Origin: Mycobacterium sp. GA-1285
GTDB lineage: Bacteria; Actinomycetota; Actinomycetes; Mycobacteriales; Mycobacteriaceae
DNA: 64,000 bases
Direction: 5' to 3'
Assembly (NCBI RefSeq): GCF_001499905.1
Contig: NZ_LQIS01000004.1
Location: 1-64,000, forward strand
Shown piece by piece: positions 46,096-55,200 of the stretch. Position numbers and translations under genes: made by a program. How positions within the stretch are numbered: position 1 is the first letter of the stretch; every line of letters starts with the position of its first letter. Under the pieces are notes generated by a model. It saw nothing but the letters and a program-made list of their open reading frames with translations. It was not told where the DNA came from and searched no databases.

Positions 46096-46983
46096 GTGCC
46101 AGAAAAAACCACTGAAACCGCCCAGGACCTCACGCCGCATTTCGAGGATGTGCAGTCCCATTACGACTTGTCCGACGAGTTCTACCGGCTGTTCCTCGAC
46201 CCGACGCAGACCTACAGTTGCGCCTTCTTCGAGCGTGACGACATGACGCTCGAGGAAGCCCAGCTCGCGAAGATCGACCTTTCGCTGGGCAAGCTGGGGC
46301 TGCAACCGGGGATGACGCTGCTCGACGTCGGATGCGGCTGGGGCGCGACGATCAAACGGGCGCTGGAGCGCTACGACGTCAACGTGGTGGGCCTGACGCT
46401 GAGCAAGAATCAGCAGGCTCATGTGCAGAAGGTGCTCGACGGCATCGACAGCCCCCGCGACAAGCAGGTTCTGCTGCAGGGCTGGGAGCAGTTCCACGAG
46501 CCGGTCGATCGCATCGTGTCCATCGGCGCGTTCGAGCACTTCGGTCGCGACCGTTACACCGAGTTCTTCAAGATGGCCTACGACGCGCTGCCCGACGACG
46601 GTGTGATGATGCTGCACACCATCGTCAAGCCCGACGACGAGGAGTTCGCTGCCCGCGGCCTGCCGCTGACCATGACGAAGCTCCGGTTCTTCAAGTTCAT
46701 CATGGACGAGATCTTCCCCGGCGGGGATCTGCCCCAGCCCGTCGCGGTGAAGAGGCACGCGACGCAAGCCGGTTTCAAAGTGGGCCTGGTACAGCCGCTG
46801 CGATTGCACTACGCCCGCACACTGGACCACTGGAGCGCTGCGCTCGAAGCACACCGGGACGAGGCGATCGCAATCCAGTCCGAAGAGGTGTACGACCGGT
46901 ACATGAAGTATCTGACCGGCTGCGCTGACCTCTTCCGCGAGGGCTACACCGACGTCTGCCAGTTCACCCTCACGAAGGGTTAG
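46096..46983 (+). CDS. Mycolic acid SAM methyltransferase (CmaA/MmaA/PcaA family)
   Basis: 295 residues, the normal size. The SAM site is LLDVGCGWGATIKRA. Other family landmarks are FEDVQSHYDLSDEFYRLFLD, TYSCAFFERDDMTLEEAQ, VGLTLSKNQQAH, SIGAFEHFG and KYLTGCADLFREGYTDVCQF. These enzymes cyclopropanate, methylate or epoxidise double bonds of mycolic-acid chains. The reaction of this copy is not predictable. GTG 46096 gives the standard start. The previous gene is divergent across about 214 bp. Confidence 0.93.
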   Translation: MPEKTTETAQDLTPHFEDVQSHYDLSDEFYRLFLDPTQTYSCAFFERDDMTLEEAQLAKIDLSLGKLGLQPGMTLLDVGCGWGATIKRALERYDVNVVGLTLSKNQQAHVQKVLDGIDSPRDKQVLLQGWEQFHEPVDRIVSIGAFEHFGRDRYTEFFKMAYDALPDDGVMMLHTIVKPDDEEFAARGLPLTMTKLRFFKFIMDEIFPGGDLPQPVAVKRHATQAGFKVGLVQPLRLHYARTLDHWSAALEAHRDEAIAIQSEEVYDRYMKYLTGCADLFREGYTDVCQFTLTKG

Positions 46984-47069
46984 CGCCGCCGCAGGGCACG
47001 CCAGCACTCGCAACGCCAGCCCGCACAACAGCGCGACCCGCGCGCGCAGACCGCGCCAGGCGGACGCGA

Positions 47070-47447
47070 TCAGCAGTTGACGGGATGCGACTCGCAGTAC
47101 GGCGTCGTACCCGGGAAGCGGTTGCGATGACCGGCGACATACCGGTATACGGCGTCCTGTAGCGCACGGATTCCGGGAAGCCGGTAGACGAAGAGCGGAA
47201 TCCCGGATCCCAGCGCGGTCGCCACTGCGGCGTTCATCGCGTGCGCGCCCTCGTACACAACGCCGGACTCGTCTTGCCATCGCGCGGCGTCGAGAATCTG
47301 GGACTGCGGGATAGCCAACCGATCCGCGACGCCCTCGCACTGTAGAGGCGCGGTTCGCAGATCCCCAGTGCGATTCAGCTTCAAGATGAAGTAGACGGCG
47401 CGCGTGCACATTCCGCAGTTGCCGTCGAAAAACAGGGTGCCGGCCAT
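47070..47447 (-). CDS. DCC-family (DUF393) thiol-disulfide oxidoreductase-like protein
   Basis: 125 residues with the DxxCxxC motif FFDGNCGMCTR at the N-terminus, the signature of DUF393, a thioredoxin-like family. Other conserved parts are GVVYEGAHAMNAAV and LFVYRLPGIRALQDAVYRYVAGHR. It ends PYCESHPVNC, with two extra cysteines. Starts ATG 47447, divergent from the threonine dehydratase. Redox partner unknown. Confidence 0.82.
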   Translation of the reverse strand: MAGTLFFDGNCGMCTRAVYFILKLNRTGDLRTAPLQCEGVADRLAIPQSQILDAARWQDESGVVYEGAHAMNAAVATALGSGIPLFVYRLPGIRALQDAVYRYVAGHRNRFPGTTPYCESHPVNC

Positions 47448-47521
47448 ATCGCTATTGTCTCTCCCGTCCTGGTGCGGGAACACCCCGGCACGGCGTGGAA
47501 GACGACCGGTGAGAGCACACT

Positions 47522-48478
47522 GTGGGTGTGGACGTGGTGACACTCGACGACATCGAACAGGCGGCGGCGCGAATCCGGGCCTTCGTGCTGCGGACACCGC
47601 TGCTTCCCGCCCGGTGGGCGGGCGACGACGACCGGCCGCTGTGGGTCAAACCCGAAAGCCTGCAGTCGATCGGGGCGTTCAAAGTGCGGGGTGCGTTCAA
47701 CGCGATAGGCCACCTCGACGAATCGGTGCGCACCAGGGGAGTGGTGGCCTATTCGAGCGGAAATCACGCCCAGGCGGTGGCCTACGCGGCGGCGGTGTAC
47801 GCGATTCCGGCCCACATCGTGATGCCGCAGGAGACGCCCGATGTGAAGGTGGCGGCCACCCGGGGTCACGGGGCGACGGTGGTGTTGTGCGGTGCGGGAC
47901 AACGCGAACGGGTCGCGGCTGAGGTCGTCGAGGAGACGGGCGGCGTGCTGATTCCCCCATTCGACCATCCCGACATCATCGCCGGACAGGGCACGATCGG
48001 GCTGGAGATCGCCGAAGATCTGCCGAGCGTCGACACGGTGCTGATACCCGTCAGCGGGGGCGGTCTCGCCTCGGGGATCGGTACGGCGATCAAGGCATTG
48101 TGTCCCAACGCCAAGGTGATCGGAGTCGAGCCAGAACTCGCTGCCGACACTGCACAGAGCCTGAGCGTCGGACACCGCGTCGATTGGTCCATTCAAGACC
48201 GCAACCGCACCATCGCCGACGGGTTGCGCTCGCAGCCATCCGAGTTGACCTTCGCTCACCTGCAACGGGTGCTCGACGACGTCGTGACCGTGACGGAAGA
48301 CGAGATCCGTTCGGCGGTACGCGAATTCGTTCACCGCGCACACCTGGTGAGCGAACCCAGCGGCGCGGTCGCGCTGGCCGCCTACCGCAAAGGGTGCAGC
48401 CCGACGGGCCGAACGGTAGTCGTGCTCTCCGGCGGCAACATCGAACCCGCACTGCTGCAGCAGATTCTGGCCTCGTAG
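47522..48478 (+). CDS. PLP-dependent threonine/serine dehydratase
   Basis: 318-residue fold-type II PLP enzyme. The Schiff-base lysine is in QSIGAFKVRGA, followed by SSGNHAQAVAYAA, the phosphate loop SGGGLASG and the C-terminal SGGNIEP. It lacks the C-terminal ACT regulatory domain of IlvA (about 430 aa), so it is a catabolic-type threonine/serine dehydratase or a serine racemase-like enzyme. It deaminates threonine to 2-oxobutyrate. GTG 47522. Confidence 0.9.
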   Translation: MGVDVVTLDDIEQAAARIRAFVLRTPLLPARWAGDDDRPLWVKPESLQSIGAFKVRGAFNAIGHLDESVRTRGVVAYSSGNHAQAVAYAAAVYAIPAHIVMPQETPDVKVAATRGHGATVVLCGAGQRERVAAEVVEETGGVLIPPFDHPDIIAGQGTIGLEIAEDLPSVDTVLIPVSGGGLASGIGTAIKALCPNAKVIGVEPELAADTAQSLSVGHRVDWSIQDRNRTIADGLRSQPSELTFAHLQRVLDDVVTVTEDEIRSAVREFVHRAHLVSEPSGAVALAAYRKGCSPTGRTVVVLSGGNIEPALLQQILAS

Positions 48479-48778
48479 CCGTGCGGGGACGCCGGCCGTC
48501 CGGGCACTCCCTGCACAAGGCGGCTGATCCGCGATGCGGGCGCGAACACGATCACCCCGGCACGCGACTCGACCGCGCCGACGATCCCGACGTAGCGATA
48601 GAGACAATCGCCCCGGCAAAGGTGTTCAGCTTCGTCTTGCAGGAGATTCAGCGGCACAGCACATTTCGATCCTGATCGCTGGCAGCGGCTTTCGGATGCC
48701 GGCCCACTCCCCGGGAAGCCGGCTGGGCACCGTGCTGTTACGGTCACCCCGGTAAGTGGACGTCCGAAGGGGTAATGA
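48479..48778. other. 300-base gap without a gene
   Basis: No convincing reading frame, tRNA or strong hairpin. It holds the promoter of the gene at 48779. GTAAGTGGACG near 48752 and GTAATGAGTGGACG spanning the start are a partial direct repeat. Confidence 0.5.
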
Positions 48779-50125
48779 GTGGACGCCGTACTCGGCTTGT
48801 CGGTGACACCGTCTGCCGTCGGCCTTGTCCTCGTCGAAGGACAGGACGCCGACGGCGCAACCATCGACCGCGAAGCCATTGAGATCCCGCCCACCCGGCG
48901 GTCGTCTCCGCGCCACACCGCAGACGAGGCTGCAGCGGCGGTCCTGCGCACCGAAGCCCTTGCCGCCAGTCACGGTCACCGGTTGCGGCCCATCGGGGTG
49001 ACGTGGAGCGAAGACGCCCAAGCCGAGGCGTCGCTACTACTGAGATCGCTGCGCGAATGCGGGGTCGACAACGTGGTGGCGGTGCGCCTGCCCGAGGCTG
49101 CGGAGGCCTTGGCGTGGGATGTTGCCGAGTTGATCGGCAACGAGGTCACGGCGGTGTGCGTGATCGAGTCCGACGACGTCTTCGCGCTGATCGTGCATAC
49201 GCGGGAAGGTGCCGTGCAGACCGCGTTCACCCATTCCATCGACAGCGAAGAATCGTTGATCCGCTGGTTGAACGCCGTGTTCACCAGAGCCGACTGGCGG
49301 CCCGAAGCGTTGGTGCTGGCTGGATCGGGTGCGGATTTGGACGCGATCACGCCGCGGCTGAACACCGTGTTGTCGGTGCCGGTGTTCGCACCCGCCGAAG
49401 CCGAGTTCGCCCTGGCACGCGGCGCCGCGCTCGCGTCGGCGAACAGCGGCCCCGCTGTGTTCACCGCCGAGCGGCCGCTCGACCGCGCAGGCAGCCAGCC
49501 TCGACGACAGCCCGCACCGGCCGGTCCGCTGGCCATGCTGGCCGCGGGGACGGTCACGTTCGTCGTATCGGTCTCGGCGGCGATCAGCATGCAGTTGGCG
49601 CCGGAGAAGGACACCACGCCCGCCGAGCCGAGCCCGGCCGCCAAATCGTCGCCCGACATCGCGGCGGCACCCGCGCCCCGGCCGGCCGCTGCGCCTGTGC
49701 CCGCGGCGCCGCCCGTGTCGCCGCCGGCCGAGATTCCCGCGCCGCCCGAAGAGTCGCCCGTCGCCGTCGTCGACATCCCCGCAGCGGCGGAGGCTCCGCT
49801 CCCTGCCGCATCGCCGCCAGAAGCGCCGGCCGCGGCGCCGGGGGTGCCGGTGTTGCCGCCCGAATCGATGGCTCCCGGTCTCGTGCCGGCCCAGCCGACT
49901 CCGGTGCCCGAGCGCCGAGGTTTATTGCAACGGATCAGGGACCGGTTCTCGAACATCGGCGGCGACGAGCCCGCGGTGCAGCAGGCCCCGGCGCCCGCCC
50001 CGTCGCCCGTCGATCCCCCGCCGGCTCCGCCCCCGGGGACTCCGCCGCCCGAGGCCGTCGTCGCACCAGCAGCCGAGGGCGCGGCACCCCCGGCCCCGGC
50101 ACCCGCACCGCTGCCGCCGGCGTGA
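48779..50125 (+). CDS. DUF7159-type membrane protein with Pro/Ala-rich external tail
   Basis: 448 residues. Residues 1-215 form an actin/Hsp70-like globular domain (MDAVLGLSVTPSAVGLVLVE, VLAGSGADLDAITPRLN) on the cytoplasmic side. A single helix (MLAAGTVTFVVSVSAAISM, about 258-276) crosses the membrane. The remaining about 170 residues are Pro/Ala-rich with a short basic island (RRGLLQRIRDRFSNIGGDE). Several such proteins occur in mycobacteria, without known function. GTG 48779. Confidence 0.7.
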   Translation: MDAVLGLSVTPSAVGLVLVEGQDADGATIDREAIEIPPTRRSSPRHTADEAAAAVLRTEALAASHGHRLRPIGVTWSEDAQAEASLLLRSLRECGVDNVVAVRLPEAAEALAWDVAELIGNEVTAVCVIESDDVFALIVHTREGAVQTAFTHSIDSEESLIRWLNAVFTRADWRPEALVLAGSGADLDAITPRLNTVLSVPVFAPAEAEFALARGAALASANSGPAVFTAERPLDRAGSQPRRQPAPAGPLAMLAAGTVTFVVSVSAAISMQLAPEKDTTPAEPSPAAKSSPDIAAAPAPRPAAAPVPAAPPVSPPAEIPAPPEESPVAVVDIPAAAEAPLPAASPPEAPAAAPGVPVLPPESMAPGLVPAQPTPVPERRGLLQRIRDRFSNIGGDEPAVQQAPAPAPSPVDPPPAPPPGTPPPEAVVAPAAEGAAPPAPAPAPLPPA

Positions 50126-50363
50126 CTCACCCTCTGACCGCGTGAGACGGTGTGCTGCACGCCGGTGGACGCCACCTCTGCGGGATGTTGCTCGCGACCG
50201 ACCGACACGCCAGCTCCGGGTGGGACCGACTGGTGTGAAACGTTCTGAGCAGCACGTTCGATAACCGTCGTGAGGCGAGCTCGACCTGCGCTGTGACATG
50301 CAGGCTCCGGGCCCGCTTTGCGACTGCCGGGGGGAACTCCACGAGACGAACTAGGATGCAAGT

Positions 50364-51110
50364 GTGCTGAAGCTACGAAACATGCTCGCAGTGGCGAGCC
50401 TCGCGGTGCTCACCGTCGTCTATGCCCCGACAAGTTCAGCGGGCGTCACAACGCCTACTGCTGTAGCCAGCATCCAGCCCGCAGGCCAGACGGTCGGGGT
50501 AGCGCATCCGATCACGGTGACGTTCAAGCAGCCCATCGCGAACCGGGCCGCCGCCGAGCGCGCCTTCGCCGTGGCCGCGCCGGGAATGCCCGCCGGATCT
50601 CAGACCGGAACTTTCGCCTGGCTCGATGACCGTGTACTGCAGTGGACTCCGGAACAGTTCTTCCCGGCGCATTCGACGATCACGGTCACCGCGGGGAACA
50701 CCAAGGCCAGCTTCCAGACCGGCTCCACGGTGCTCGGGGTCGCCGACATCGACGCCTACACCTTCACCGTCAGCGTCGACGGCGAAGTCATGCGCGAGAT
50801 GCCCGCGTCAATGGGCAAGCCGGGGTTTGCGACACCCAGGGGGTCGTTTTCCGTACTCGCGAAGGAGAATCCGGTGATCATGGATTCCCGCACCATCGGC
50901 ATTCCGCTGGACGATCCGGAGGGCTACAGGCTCACCGTCTACTACGCCGTCCGCATCAACTCGGGTGGTGTGTACGTACACTCTGCACCTTGGTCGACGG
51001 ACTCGCAGGGGTACGCGAACGTCAGCCACGGCTGCATCAATCTCAGCCCGGACAACGCGGCGTGGTACTACGACATGGTGAGCATCGGCGACCCGGTCAT
51101 CGTCCAGTAG
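50364..51110 (+). CDS. L,D-transpeptidase (YkuD family)
   Basis: 248 residues with a signal peptide (about 1-26), an Ig-like domain (TVGVAHPITVTFKQPIANR) and a YkuD catalytic domain with HxGxxxxxSHGCINLS and its cysteine nucleophile. It makes 3-3 cross-links in peptidoglycan, the main type in stationary mycobacteria. It is inhibited by carbapenems in the family. The short length (about 250 aa) is like LdtMt1 rather than the 400-aa LdtMt2. GTG 50364. Confidence 0.92.
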   Translation: MLKLRNMLAVASLAVLTVVYAPTSSAGVTTPTAVASIQPAGQTVGVAHPITVTFKQPIANRAAAERAFAVAAPGMPAGSQTGTFAWLDDRVLQWTPEQFFPAHSTITVTAGNTKASFQTGSTVLGVADIDAYTFTVSVDGEVMREMPASMGKPGFATPRGSFSVLAKENPVIMDSRTIGIPLDDPEGYRLTVYYAVRINSGGVYVHSAPWSTDSQGYANVSHGCINLSPDNAAWYYDMVSIGDPVIVQ

Positions 51111-51123
51111 CCGACCGACACGG

Positions 51124-51798
51124 TCACGCCGGAGCCCCGGCATGGAGACTCTTCGCTGTCGGCGAGTTCTCCACCGCGGCCGGGTCGGGGTATGTGCCGA
51201 GCACCCTGTCGGCCGTCCCCGAACTGGTCACGGTGAACCAGTAATGCTCGTTCTTGAAGTGATGGTGCCGGTGGTTGCGCCAGATCGCCCGATAGAGAGC
51301 GGTTTTCGGTTTGTAGTCGCTGTGGATCAGATAATGCGTCCACTCGTAGGCCAATCCGAGAGCCCCCATGCAGACGAGGTATGTCAACCCCATACCCAGC
51401 CGCGGAAAGGCCAGAAGGCCGACGGCGAGCGTCAACGGCAACACCCACGTGGCCAACGACTTCCACGGGATGAAGATCAACGGGACGTCGCGCGGATCGC
51501 TGTGGTGCGCGCGGTGTTCTCGGGCCAGCAGTGGGTCGATCGTCAAGGGCCCGAGTCGTTTTGGCCTCCAGTGCAGGATGAAGACGTGGAGAATCCATTC
51601 GAAGAACGGAAACAGCGCGAGCATCACTACCGGAACGATGGCATCGGTGATCTGCCAGTCGCCGACGGCGATGCGGGCCACCACCGCGGTGACGAGGGTG
51701 ACGCCGATCATCCAGGGGGAGGGGTGTTTCCAGAATTGGCCGAGCGCATCGGTGAGGGTGAACCCCCTGCGGGCACGGCGTGTGACTGTGGCTGTCAC
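51124..51798 (-). CDS. Sterol desaturase/fatty acid hydroxylase-family membrane protein
   Basis: 224 residues with about four membrane helices and the histidine clusters of the di-iron hydroxylase family: HVFILH, HRAHH, HYLIH and HRHHH. It hydroxylates or desaturates lipid chains; the substrate is unknown. Its start overlaps the stop of the FadR-type regulator (ATGA), so the regulator probably controls its own operon including this enzyme. Confidence 0.88.
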   Translation of the reverse strand: MTATVTRRARRGFTLTDALGQFWKHPSPWMIGVTLVTAVVARIAVGDWQITDAIVPVVMLALFPFFEWILHVFILHWRPKRLGPLTIDPLLAREHRAHHSDPRDVPLIFIPWKSLATWVLPLTLAVGLLAFPRLGMGLTYLVCMGALGLAYEWTHYLIHSDYKPKTALYRAIWRNHRHHHFKNEHYWFTVTSSGTADRVLGTYPDPAAVENSPTAKSLHAGAPA

Positions 51799-52517
51799 AG
51801 CTGTTCCTTCAGATCGTCGAGGGCGTGCAGAAGTGCCGCCGTCGCCGGTCCGAGAAGGTTCTGGGCGGCCTGTCGGGCCCGCGGCGGATCGCTCGCGGTG
51901 ATCGCATCGGCCAGGTCCCGGTAGGCCTGCGGCCTGCCGACCTCGTCGGCCATCACCGCCGCCAATGCGGGCAGCGCCGGTTCGTAGGTGGCCCGCAGGG
52001 TGTTGTACATCAGCCGAAAGGCGATCGAGTCGGCGCCGTCGACGATGTGGTCCCAGAACGTCAGGGCGTGGCGTTGCCGGGCGACGGGATCGTCCTCCGC
52101 GGTCAGATCCCGCAATGCCTGATCGAGCGCTTCAGCCAGATCCGAACCGGTGCGTTCGGCGGCCAATTCGGCGACCTTGGGACCGTTGTGCAGCCGCGTC
52201 TCCAGGATGCTCCTTACGACGGACAGGTCGAGTTCACCCGCCCGAATGAGCAGCCGCGGAAGCAGATCCAGACCCGCGTGGCGACGAAAATCGCGCACCG
52301 TGGTCGCATCGCCCTGTCGCACCTCGACCAGTCCCGCTGCGGTGAGTCGCTTGAGCGCCTCCCGAACGGCGGGTCGGGAGACGCCCAAGACCTCCGCCAG
52401 TCTGCGCTCGCTGGGCAGGGACTCGCCGGGTTGCATGGCCCCGCTGAGCACCTCAGACACGATCTGCTCGAACACGTCCTCGGGGACGGAACGACGGTTC
52501 ACCGGTTGCAGGGCCAT
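51795..52517 (-). CDS. GntR/FadR-family transcriptional regulator
   Basis: 240 residues. The N-terminal winged helix has [25 protein letters not shown] as recognition region; the rest is an all-helical FCD-type effector domain (about 90-240). It likely senses an acyl-CoA or organic acid. It precedes, and is coupled to, the fatty-acid-hydroxylase gene. A pair of GTGGTCAG direct repeats lies about 36-55 bp upstream of its start. Confidence 0.88.
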   Translation of the reverse strand: MALQPVNRRSVPEDVFEQIVSEVLSGAMQPGESLPSERRLAEVLGVSRPAVREALKRLTAAGLVEVRQGDATTVRDFRRHAGLDLLPRLLIRAGELDLSVVRSILETRLHNGPKVAELAAERTGSDLAEALDQALRDLTAEDDPVARQRHALTFWDHIVDGADSIAFRLMYNTLRATYEPALPALAAVMADEVGRPQAYRDLADAITASDPPRARQAAQNLLGPATAALLHALDDLKEQL

Positions 52518-52545
52518 GCGGCAAGGGTGCCACCCGACAGGCCAG

Positions 52546-52572
52546 AGGTCAAGTGGTCAGACCGGTGGTCAG
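52546..52572 (-). promoter_or_regulatory. Candidate operator of the GntR/FadR regulator
   Basis: GTGGTCAG occurs at 52553-52560 and 52565-52572 (12-bp period), with a related GAGGTCAA before them. TGGTCAGACCG inside fits the FadR-type TnGTnnnACnA except the last base. The location, 29-55 bp before the regulator start, fits autoregulation. Confidence 0.45.
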
Positions 52573-52940
52573 GATTGGGTGAGCCGCTCCTTCATCCTCT
52601 CGGCCAGGCTCAACGTCGCCGACAACGGGCGCACCATGACGGTGAGTTCGGCGATCGCTCCGTTCGCATCGGTTCGGATGAAGTCGCATCCTTCGATGTC
52701 CTTGTCGCCGACCTTCGCCTGGAACACCAGCGCGTGATCCCGAGCGTCGGCCGCTCCGATCTCACGGACGTACCGGAAATCTTCGAAGACCTCCATCACC
52801 GCCGCGAGGATCTTTCGCAGCGCATCGCGCCCCTCGTATGGCGTGAAGACGACGGGACTGCGGAACACGATGTCGTCGCGGCACAACGCGATGACGGCAT
52901 CGAGGTCCCCGGCCTCGACCGCCCCGCGAAACTCGTGCAT
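52569..52940 (-). CDS. SnoaL-like NTF2-fold protein
   Basis: 123 residues: FRGAVEAGDLDAVIALCRDDIVFRSPV, PYEGRDALRKILAAVMEVF, then a beta sheet ending LTVMVRPLSATLSL. The pattern is that of SnoaL-like/steroid isomerase-fold proteins. It ends at the FadR operator region and starts 12 bases after the LpqH-like stop, so it may be transcribed with that gene. Function unknown. Confidence 0.75.
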   Translation of the reverse strand: MHEFRGAVEAGDLDAVIALCRDDIVFRSPVVFTPYEGRDALRKILAAVMEVFEDFRYVREIGAADARDHALVFQAKVGDKDIEGCDFIRTDANGAIAELTVMVRPLSATLSLAERMKERLTQS

Positions 52941-52951
52941 GAGCCGAAGCC

Positions 52952-53371
52952 TCAGCAGCTGGCTTCGATGCGGAAGGTGGCAGTCACCGCGTTACTGGGA
53001 TTGTCGGTGAACGAACCGTCCGCCGAGCCGGTGATGGTGAACGTGCCGCCGTCACCCTGCACCTCGGCCTCGCCGATGTTTCCTTGCCAGAAGTTGCCGG
53101 TGAAGCCCCCGAAGTCGCGGAAGCTGACCGATTCGACGGTGACCTTGTCACCGGTGCCGACCGTGGCCGTGAAGCCCTTGTTCTCGTTGGGGGTTTCGAT
53201 CGTCCACATCCACCCGGACTGGGTGCACAACACCGCATGCGGTCCGCCCGTGCTCTGACCGTTGATGGTCACCTTCGCGGTTGTCCCACCGAGTGCGGCG
53301 GGCGGCGTGGAGCAGCCCGCAACCCCGGCAACAACAATGGCTGCGCCCACCGCAACGAGTCGGATGTCCAT
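52952..53371 (-). CDS. LpqH (19-kDa antigen)-family lipoprotein
   Basis: 139 residues. The signal peptide ends in lipobox GVAGC (Cys about 20). The mature domain has the LpqH pattern: AKVTINGQ, a cysteine in AVLCTQSG, GGTFTITGSADG near the end and a terminal IEASC, giving the family's disulfide. LpqH-type lipoproteins sit on the outer face of the membrane and are TLR2 agonists in pathogens. ATG 53371. Confidence 0.82.
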   Translation of the reverse strand: MDIRLVAVGAAIVVAGVAGCSTPPAALGGTTAKVTINGQSTGGPHAVLCTQSGWMWTIETPNENKGFTATVGTGDKVTVESVSFRDFGGFTGNFWQGNIGEAEVQGDGGTFTITGSADGSFTDNPSNAVTATFRIEASC

Positions 53372-53459
53372 GACGCCAGACTCTATTGGTGTTTGCGGCC
53401 GCACATGCGCTGTTCGGCCGGACTACGATCCGGCGTGTTCCGGAGGGCCCGGACGGGAC

Positions 53460-53660
53460 GGACCGTAGGCAAGTTCTGCCCCCGATGGACAACTTACGGT
53501 CCGGTCTTGCGAACAAGACCCGGCTTGGTAGTCGACCCCGTCCGGGTGGAACCAGGCACCCGTCTCTTTCAGGTGCCGAAGTCAAGGTATCGATGCTCGG
53601 CGCCCGCTCGCGTCCGCCGATCGGACACTCCTGCGGTGGAGGAGTGGGTCCACCGATCGG
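53460..53660. ncRNA. Structured non-coding stretch (candidate RNA), part of a 335-base gap
   Basis: The gap 53372-53706 has no gene but five strong hairpins in 200 bases. H1: 53460-53475 with 53491-53502 (12 bp, 4-base bulge). H2: 53503-53509 with 53514-53520, loop CGAA (UUCG if read on the minus strand). H3: 53524-53529 with 53551-53556 around an inner 4-bp stem. H4: 53555-53560 with 53572-53577. H5: outer 53617-53624 with 53653-53660, inner CACTCCT/AGGAGTG. It lies after cyp125 and before the LpqH-like gene on the minus strand. It may be a terminator plus leader, or an independent RNA. Confidence 0.5.
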
Positions 53661-53706
53661 GGGAACGCGTCACGGCACTCGGTACGGGGCGGCGACCCGC
53701 CCCCGA

Positions 53707-54951
53707 CTACTGACCGCCGGCGCCGACGTAGTCGACCCGCCAGTGCTTGATGCCGTTGAGCCAACCGGACCGAAGTCGCTCGGGCGGAGCCAGAGGCCTC
53801 AGGTTCGGCATCTCGTCGGCTATCGCGTTGAAGATCAGATCGATCGTCATGCGGGCCAGATTCGCGCCGATGCAGTAGTGCGCGCCGGTACCGCCGAATC
53901 CGACGTGCGGGTTGGGATCTCGCAGGATGTTGAACGTGTAGGGGTCGTCGAAGACCTCTTCGTCGAAGTTGGCCGACCGGTAGAACATGACGACCCGGTC
54001 GCCCTTCTTGATCTTCACGCCGGACAGCTCGGTGTCCTCGAGCGCGGTCCGCTGAAATGACGTCACGGGGGTGGCCCAGCGCACGATCTCGTCGGCGGCG
54101 GTGACGGGCCGTTCCCGCTTGAAAAGGTCCCACTGGTCCGGGTATTCGGTGAACGCCATCATGCCCTGCGTGATCGAGTTCCGCGTGGTCTCGTTGCCCG
54201 CGACCGCGAGCAGGATCACGAAATAGCCGAACTCGTCGTCGGTGAGCTTGTGCCCCTCCACGTCGGCTTGCACGAGCTTGGTGACCAGATCGTCGCCCGG
54301 CTCCTTGCTGCGCTCTGCGGCCATCTGCATGCCGTACATGATCAACTCGACCGAGGCGGCGGTCGGGTCGTTGCGGGCGTACTCCGGATCCTGGTCGCCC
54401 ACCAACTGATTCGACCAGTGGAACAGCTTCATCCGGTCTTCCTGCGGGACGCCCATCAGCCCCGCGATGGCCTGCAGCGGAAGCTCAGCCGACACCTGCT
54501 CGACAAAATCACCAGAGCCGTCGGCGGCGGCCGTCTTGACGATTTCGGCCGCGCGCTCGCGGAGCTCGGCGCGCAGTGATTCGATCGCGCGCGGAGTGAA
54601 GGCCCTCGAGATGATCTTGCGTAGATGCGTGTGATGCGGGGCGTCCTGGTTGAGCAGAACCACCTTGCCGCCCTCGATCGATTCCGGATCGGCGTCGTCG
54701 CGGTAGCGCGGCAGCGCGGTCTTCTTGTTGCTGGAGAAGATGTCGCTGCGCCTCGAAATCTCCTTGACGTCCTTGTGCCGGGTGACCACCCAGAAGCCGT
54801 CGTCACCGAAGGCACGATTACCCTTCGTCTGCTCGTTCCACCAGATCGGCGCCACCTTGCGCAACTCGGCGAGTTCCTCGACCGGTAGGCGTTCGGTGTA
54901 GATGTCTGGGTCGGTGAAATCGAATCCGGGTGGAAGGTTCGGAGTCGGCAT
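53707..54951 (-). CDS. cyp125: CYP125-family steroid C26-monooxygenase
   Basis: 414-residue P450. It opens PNLPPGFDFTDPDIYTERLP and contains SRAFTPRAIESL, AVAGNETTRNSITQGMMAF, EIVRWATPVTSFQRTAL, the haem loop FGGTGAHYCIGANLAR and ERLRSGWLNGIKHW, all near-identical to recalled CYP125A1. CYP125 oxidises the terminal side-chain carbon of cholesterol/cholestenone, the entry to side-chain beta-oxidation. It lies far from any visible ring-degradation cluster. A KstR-like site sits about 100 bp upstream. ATG 54951 has a GAGGGA site. Confidence 0.94.
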   Translation of the reverse strand: MPTPNLPPGFDFTDPDIYTERLPVEELAELRKVAPIWWNEQTKGNRAFGDDGFWVVTRHKDVKEISRRSDIFSSNKKTALPRYRDDADPESIEGGKVVLLNQDAPHHTHLRKIISRAFTPRAIESLRAELRERAAEIVKTAAADGSGDFVEQVSAELPLQAIAGLMGVPQEDRMKLFHWSNQLVGDQDPEYARNDPTAASVELIMYGMQMAAERSKEPGDDLVTKLVQADVEGHKLTDDEFGYFVILLAVAGNETTRNSITQGMMAFTEYPDQWDLFKRERPVTAADEIVRWATPVTSFQRTALEDTELSGVKIKKGDRVVMFYRSANFDEEVFDDPYTFNILRDPNPHVGFGGTGAHYCIGANLARMTIDLIFNAIADEMPNLRPLAPPERLRSGWLNGIKHWRVDYVGAGGQ

Positions 54952-55052
54952 GATGCATCCCTCGGTGACGTCGTCTAGTGCCCCCTCCGCATTGCTACAC
55001 CACTGATAGGGCCGGGTGAGTCGGGTTCGGGAAAGTCCGACGAAAAGGGAAG

Positions 55053-55066
55053 TGGAACGTGTTCTC
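55053..55066. promoter_or_regulatory. KstR-like site upstream of cyp125
   Basis: TGGAACGTGTTCTC fits the TnnAACnnGTTnnA motif at all defined positions but the last. It lies between cyp125 (start 54951, minus) and the Pro-rich protein gene (55201, plus), and could act on either. Confidence 0.55.
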
Positions 55067-55200
55067 TGTGTCGCGGTATTTGACCTCTTCGTCACGACGA
55101 GCACTCCTGTAACAATTCTGCGACACTGTTCGAACCAGAAGAGACGCCGTCGACGGGCCGGTGATCCGGTCCCGAGCGGTAACCCGGGAAGGGGGCAGCG

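Noticed and set aside
48976..50361. 461-codon minus-strand frame rich in Gly/Ala/Ser
   Set aside because: It mirrors the Pro/Ala-rich DUF7159 gene; the low complexity is the antisense of proline codons.
53460..53660. tmRNA, RNase P RNA, SRP RNA or 6C RNA
   Set aside because: The diagnostic sequences (for example GAGGAAAGTCC of RNase P RNA, the SRP GNAR loop, paired C6 loops) are absent.
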